Shown here one piece after another: positions 59,901 to 64,000 of a stretch of 64,000 bases of DNA. Location: contig CM077668.1 of NCBI GenBank assembly GCA_039707655.1, positions 399,183,630 to 399,247,629 of the forward strand, given 5' to 3'. The translations under genes were made by a program, and so were the position numbers. Numbering within the stretch: position 1 is the stretch's first letter; every line of letters begins with the position of its first letter. The DNA is from Elymus sibiricus. Lineage: Eukaryota > Streptophyta > Magnoliopsida > Poales > Poaceae. The notes beneath the pieces were generated by a model, which was not told the DNA's origin, did no database searches, and worked only from the letters and a program-made list of their open reading frames with translations.

Positions 59901-60120
59901 TGCCTACCTCAAGCTCAAAATGCCGGGACCCAACGGTGTCATCACAGTCAATGGTAATACCGAACGTTCACTCCGGATAGAGGAACAGACCGCGGCTTTC
60001 GCAGCCGAGGTCCAAGCGTCCGAGGAGGCAGCCCGCTGCGATAAGCCCGCCGCTCGCTCTTTGAAGCGAGCCCAGGGTGCACAAGTCGACCTCAGCCAGC
60101 TACCCCCGCACCCGAAATAG
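56948..60120 (+). pseudogene. Gypsy D gag-protease, one frameshift and one nonsense codon
   Basis: The N-terminal part (56948 to about 57345: GHLTSVENYAPGRVITFGG) is in one frame. From 57355 (MDPEELSHLDEMLCHIQS) a second frame continues to a TAG at 57562-57564 and then stays open to 60120. That long part has a retrotransposon gag domain (about 58490-58850, with DPAVWIEDFLLHI and ARHWLNSLPPHSI), a basic Lys/Arg/Asn-rich linker, and a C-x2-H...H-x4-C knuckle near 59217-59270. The protease region has LMDRGSSLNLIYEDT (59618-59662), where DGGSS is usual, and LLGRTAF. It ends in a stop with no RT following. Gag-protease would package and process RNA in an active copy. Confidence 0.85.
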
Positions 60121-61404
60121 GGATGCAGGCTCCTCGCGTGCCCTAGTTACGGGCACTACGTCCCCATGGTACACAACTTCGCACTTAAAATTCCCTGGGA
60201 CGCCAAGGAGCCAATCCAATTACCCACGCGTCACGCGTGGATTAACCACGCGAGGACATGGCTTAGAGCCCATGCACAGGTAGGTATCTGTAAAAGATGT
60301 AGCCAAAAGTCACTACGTCTCTGTGGCCTTAACCACAAAACGATTCTGGCAAACACCGCCCTTCGAGGAACTTGGTCAATCAAACACTTCGAGTGTATAA
60401 AGGGCCAGTCAGGCATCGACGTTCGCAAAACACTTCGTCGTCAATCGGGACGATCTGGTCAACAGTTCGGAAAATCAGACGTGCGGCAGGCCTCGGTCCG
60501 GATCCTTTAAAATCCGTCAGTAATCATCCGACCTGTTTTTTTCCTCTTCCTTCTTTACTATTTACGTTGTCCTCTTTCAACTACTCTCGTCACAACTGGG
60601 CATGTACATGATTGATATTATGACATAAATAAACTATGCCCTTTCAAGGTCTCTATTATATTTCTTTATCAGCATAGCTCTAGGACGATGAAGTTCTCTA
60701 AAAAAGATGCAATCGTATAATAAAGTCCGATGTATTCGGCGTCTCGGATTTTGGCCTTATATGCATCAGTTTCGAACCTAGATTTCGGTCAATAGTTGGG
60801 TTGCCCGGCTCCTATGTGTACCCCTTACGTTTCCAGTAAATTCGGCTAAGGGCGTAACGGGAGAACCACTGCGATTGCGCTGCCAGGTCAATTGGTGTGG
60901 CGCCTCAGTGGAGAAAGCCGAAAACTGACTATCTAGGTGTGCATAAACTGGTCCGCCATCCGGAGACCGCGTCAAGCGATGTGATCATAGAGATCACCCG
61001 TGTTAAACGAAGGGCTTTTATTTTATAGCCGAAGTGTGCTATGGCCTAGACCTCGGCCAATTAGGTCGAACACTTCCTACACTGGGGGCTGGTCATCACC
61101 CCCAGAGTCAAACTCCTATGACTAAGTGACAGACATCAAGCCACTATAGTCCGATTGCCTCATTCCTCTAAGTCATCGACCGCCCATGGGTACCGAGACG
61201 TCGGCTAAGGGTCAAGTATGGCTTAAGGAACACCCTTTGTATGACCTACACTGGGGCTGAAGCCGACGACTGGCCACTCTCATTTTAAAAAGTCATACCG
61301 AAGGAATAATTGAATTACTTAATAAAAACATCTGGAATTTCAAGCCATTTTCATTTAACAAACGATAAAGTTTTTTCATCATACACTCCGGCATTCCGGA
61401 GTAC
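60121..61404. other. Non-coding stretch between gag-protease and the antisense gene of Gypsy D
   Basis: There is no reverse transcriptase, RNase H or integrase motif in any frame. Phrases acactgggggctgg (61079) and cacactgggg-like text (61250) are polypurine-like and repeated. This stretch stands where pol would be in a complete element. Confidence 0.65.
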
Positions 61405-64000
61405 CTAAAACAACAAGGTGTCCTTAGGACACATGGCCTCGGTGGCCCGTGCTCCTGCCTCCACCTCGGTGAAGAACTGCTCGGCGGTCCGCGGCTTGTC
61501 AGCAGGCGGGCCAGCAGCACAAGTTTCCGCATCAACTTTGCGGAAGTGCGTCTTCACGCAAGTGTATGCCCTCCGAGCCCCTTCGAAGCACGCGGACCTC
61601 TTCCAGCGATCCACGCAGGGTACAGTATCTCGGAGACGAGCCGTCAGGCCAAAGAGGCTCCTCGGCATGGCTTCGGCCGGCCACAGAACGACGCAGAGGT
61701 CCTGGAGCGCCGGCCTTGTCATGCAGAATAGCTCGACCAGCTGCTTCACTCGATGATTCAGCAGCTGAGCAGACGGCGACCCCGGGAATTGACCCCAGAA
61801 GGCTTTCTCCGCCTCATGGCCCGCCAGTTGGCCGAAGTAGACCACCGCATCCTCCGCGCTCTGCGGCAGATCCTTGAAGACCTCTACGGAACGCCATAAT
61901 TGGGTGAGCTCGACACACCCTTTGCTGCCAAACGTACACTGCAGCAACAATTTCTTACCCGTGGCGATTTGCTCCACTTGCTGGAGCACCTCGCGATCCG
62001 CTCGGGCCGAGGTATTGAGCTCGGAGTGGGCATGCTGCAGCTTCTCGAGCTCCTCCTTCGTCCGCTACCCCTCCTCCTGAAGTTTGTCGCGTGTTTCGAA
62101 CACGCCCTTCAGGGTCTCCTCCACCTCTAGCACCCGTGCCTGGTGGTTCTCTCCTGCTGCCTTCTCGGCGGCCCGCGCCTTCTCGGCTGTGGCGACAGCA
62201 GCCTTCTGCTACCGCACTTCTTTCCGAGCCCTTTCAAGCTCAGCCTTAAGCGTCTCCAATTCCGCTGTTAGCATATTTACTTCTTAGTTGTTTCCTTTCA
62301 ACATAAACATACATTGCAAGTTTAAACCTTGCTTACCTTGAGATCGCTCAAGTCTTCGGTTCATCTCCGCCATCTCTTCGGAGCCGGAGTCCGGATCCAG
62401 GGTCGAAACCTGAAATGGCACAAATCCTTGTTAGAGATAAAACGGTCTAGACCATCCACATGCTCTAGGACAGCTGCTTCGAGTACCGCCCTGGGGGCTA
62501 CCCCACAGGCTCCTATTTTCTCAAACGACCCCGATGACGGTTTCTCGAAACCGACTTCGGGCTCGGGGGCTACTCACTCATTATGCCATTTAGCAGGCTA
62601 CACTTTTATGTCCTCGGACAAAAATATATGAAAACAAAGCAAACCGAATGCGCAGAAGATGTACCTCGAAACCTGCCACGAGGTTCTTGAAGACCTCGTG
62701 CAGGCCGGCCTCTGCGGACCGGTAGCCTTCTAGCGCCGTGCCTATCAAGGCACGGTGTTCCTCCTTGAGGGAGCAGTCCTTTAGGGCCTCCTCTAACTCC
62801 TCGGCCCACCCCGCGCCGGTCCGTCCTCGGACAGCAGGCTGGGGTGGAGGGGTGACCTCGGATAGGTCCACCCGAGGAGCCTCCGTCTGTGAAGGCGGCG
62901 CCGAGGTAGACTCCGGCTGGGCCGATAACTGGCCCAACCCTTCTTCGTTGATCTCGGGGTGCTTCGTCCCCAGATCTTGGTGGGTCGAGGTTTCGACCTC
63001 GCCCATGACCACCGCCTCGTCGGCCCCCGCCGTGTTGACCTCGGGGGCTAGGGTGGATGTTGCCTCCACCAGACCGACTTGCATCGGGGGAGAAGCAGCG
63101 GGCTCTGGAGTCCCGCTGGCAGACGGCAACCCGCTCAAGGAGCCACTGGGGATCATCTTCGGCGGACTGTGTATGAAAAGTTGCTTCTGTAAAATTTCCC
63201 TTGATGAAACAATGACTCAAACAAGGAAGACAAGGATAAGGGCTTACCCTCGAGGTGCCGGCTTCTTCCTCCCCGTTGCGAGGGGGTCTTCCTCTGAGTC
63301 ACCAGAGAGCTCGGCTCTCTCCGGTGATTTTTTGGCGGCCTCGGATGAGGCTCGCCTCGGCCTCTTTTTGCCCTTGGGCGGCATGGCCACGTCGGCGTCT
63401 TCTGACACCGACCTCTTCCCCTTCGGGGGGGGGATCTCCTCCTCGTCCTCCTCAGCGCCGCCGTCTTGAGCGGCGGAGGTGTGGGTCTCTTCTGACCGGG
63501 TGACCGAGGTCCCCCGGGTCCGGGCACTGGACTTCCCCGTCTGGGACTTCGCCCCTTTGGAGGCCACTACGTGCGGCTCCTCGGTTAGAAGCGCCGAGAG
63601 CAGGGGAGTTGGGGGTTTTTCCGGCAGTGGGGCGGGGCATCGTACCCCTTTCACCCAGGCTGACCACTTCTGCGAAATGTCCAAACACGACGGCTCAGAT
63701 AGAAATTTTACTCCCCGGAGCAATGAGCAAAGAACGAAGATTGAAGGACGGAACCACTCACCGGGGGGGCCTCGTAGCCGTGCTCGAGGCCGCGGTCCTC
63801 TCCCTCTGCGGGAATCTTGTCCTTGGCCAGCTTCATGAGCTTTGTCCACATAGTGGCCAAGGTGGAGCGGAAGAAGGTGTTGATGGTGTCCATGTCCTCG
63901 GGCTTCTGCGCCTACATCGGGGTGACCCGAAGTTGGAGGGGTTGGATGCGGCGGTTGAGCATGACGTTGATAACATCGGCCATCTCAGCCTTCCCTGTGG
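61405..64000 (-). pseudogene. Antisense spliced gene of Gypsy D (5 visible exons, 5' end outside the window)
   Basis: Minus-strand exons with consistent phase are: 64000-63762, 63669-63248, 63166-62665, 62409-62337 and 62264-61405. Donors are GTGAGT, GTAAGC, GTACAT and GTAAGC; acceptors include TTCGCAG, ACACAG, TTTCAG and TAACAG. Exon 1 encodes the end of an N-terminal domain (MDTINTFFRSTLATMWTKLM). Exon 2 encodes a basic/acidic linker with KGKKRPRR (nuclear-signal-like), exon 3 a low-complexity Pro/Ser region, and exons 4-5 a coiled coil followed by a 190-residue C-terminal domain (HEAEKAFWGQFPG, LVELFCMTRPALQDLCVVLW). TAG stops at 63912-63914, 62209-62211 and 62065-62067 kill this copy. It resembles rice proteins labelled 'putative gypsy type transposon' (Transposase_28). 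Confidence 0.72.

Larger units (their letters stand above)
56319..64000 (+). mobile_element. Gypsy D, Tat-like element (5' LTR, gag-protease, antisense gene), continues past the window
   Basis: This plus-strand element inserted into the protease-upstream part of Gypsy C (left target CACGA, 56314-56318). After gag-protease no reverse transcriptase or integrase is seen; instead a spliced gene runs in the opposite direction. This layout resembles Tat-lineage elements such as maize Grande and rice RIRE2, which carry antisense frames. It is probably a non-autonomous member. Confidence 0.85.

Noticed and set aside
62606..63469. Long plus-strand and alternative minus-strand frames (243 and 204 residues)
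   Set aside because: They are GC-rich shadows of the antisense-gene exons, whose frame is supported by matching splice phases.

Overview
The window is nuclear DNA from a large-genome grass, most likely a Triticeae species (wheat, Aegilops or barley relatives). This rests on the style of nested LTR retrotransposons, the CACTA termini with 3-bp target duplications, and element sequences that look familiar from Triticeae repeats. Family names are recalled, not searched. I see one plausible host gene, a two-exon early-nodulin-like phytocyanin at 26195-26928. Almost everything else is transposable element (TE) sequence.

Left part (1-21210). A plus-strand Gypsy-type element (G1; internal sequence 1-630 and 18909-19794, 3' LTR 19795-21210) was split by a short non-autonomous CACTA element (termini 631 and 18908, TCA duplication). 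That CACTA was split in turn by a 17.2-kb minus-strand Copia-derived element (986-18165, ACACT duplication). The Copia insert has three LTRs of exactly 2181 bp and two defective internal regions, in the order LTR-internal-LTR-internal-LTR.

Middle (21211-29019). A LINE ORF1 remnant (minus) is followed by an AT-rich minisatellite, a candidate Helitron ending at 25611, the phytocyanin gene with a TATA box and an (AC)12 repeat in its leader, and a 5'-truncated LINE reverse-transcriptase pseudogene (plus).

Right part (29019-64000). This is an open nest in which only the left side of each insertion is visible: LINE <- Copia (minus, 29020) <- Gypsy A (minus, 33390) <- CACTA-3 (40933) <- Gypsy B (plus, 43352) <- Gypsy C (minus, 48960) <- Gypsy D (plus, 56319). 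A complete small CACTA (35753-37850) sits inside Gypsy A, and a Harbinger-like element (47137-48385) sits inside Gypsy B. None of the six nested elements closes before the window ends.

How the genes work together: the Copia and Gypsy C pol genes are broken by nonsense codons and frameshifts. G1 and Gypsy A/B show no pol in the parts present. Gypsy D shows gag-protease and no reverse transcriptase before an antisense, multi-exon gene (61405 to beyond 64000). Most of these elements therefore look non-autonomous or dead. Points of most interest are the three-LTR Copia insert, the spliced antisense gene of Gypsy D, RNA-hairpin motifs shared by Gypsy A and B, and an empty-site copy of the CACTA-1 target inside Gypsy B.
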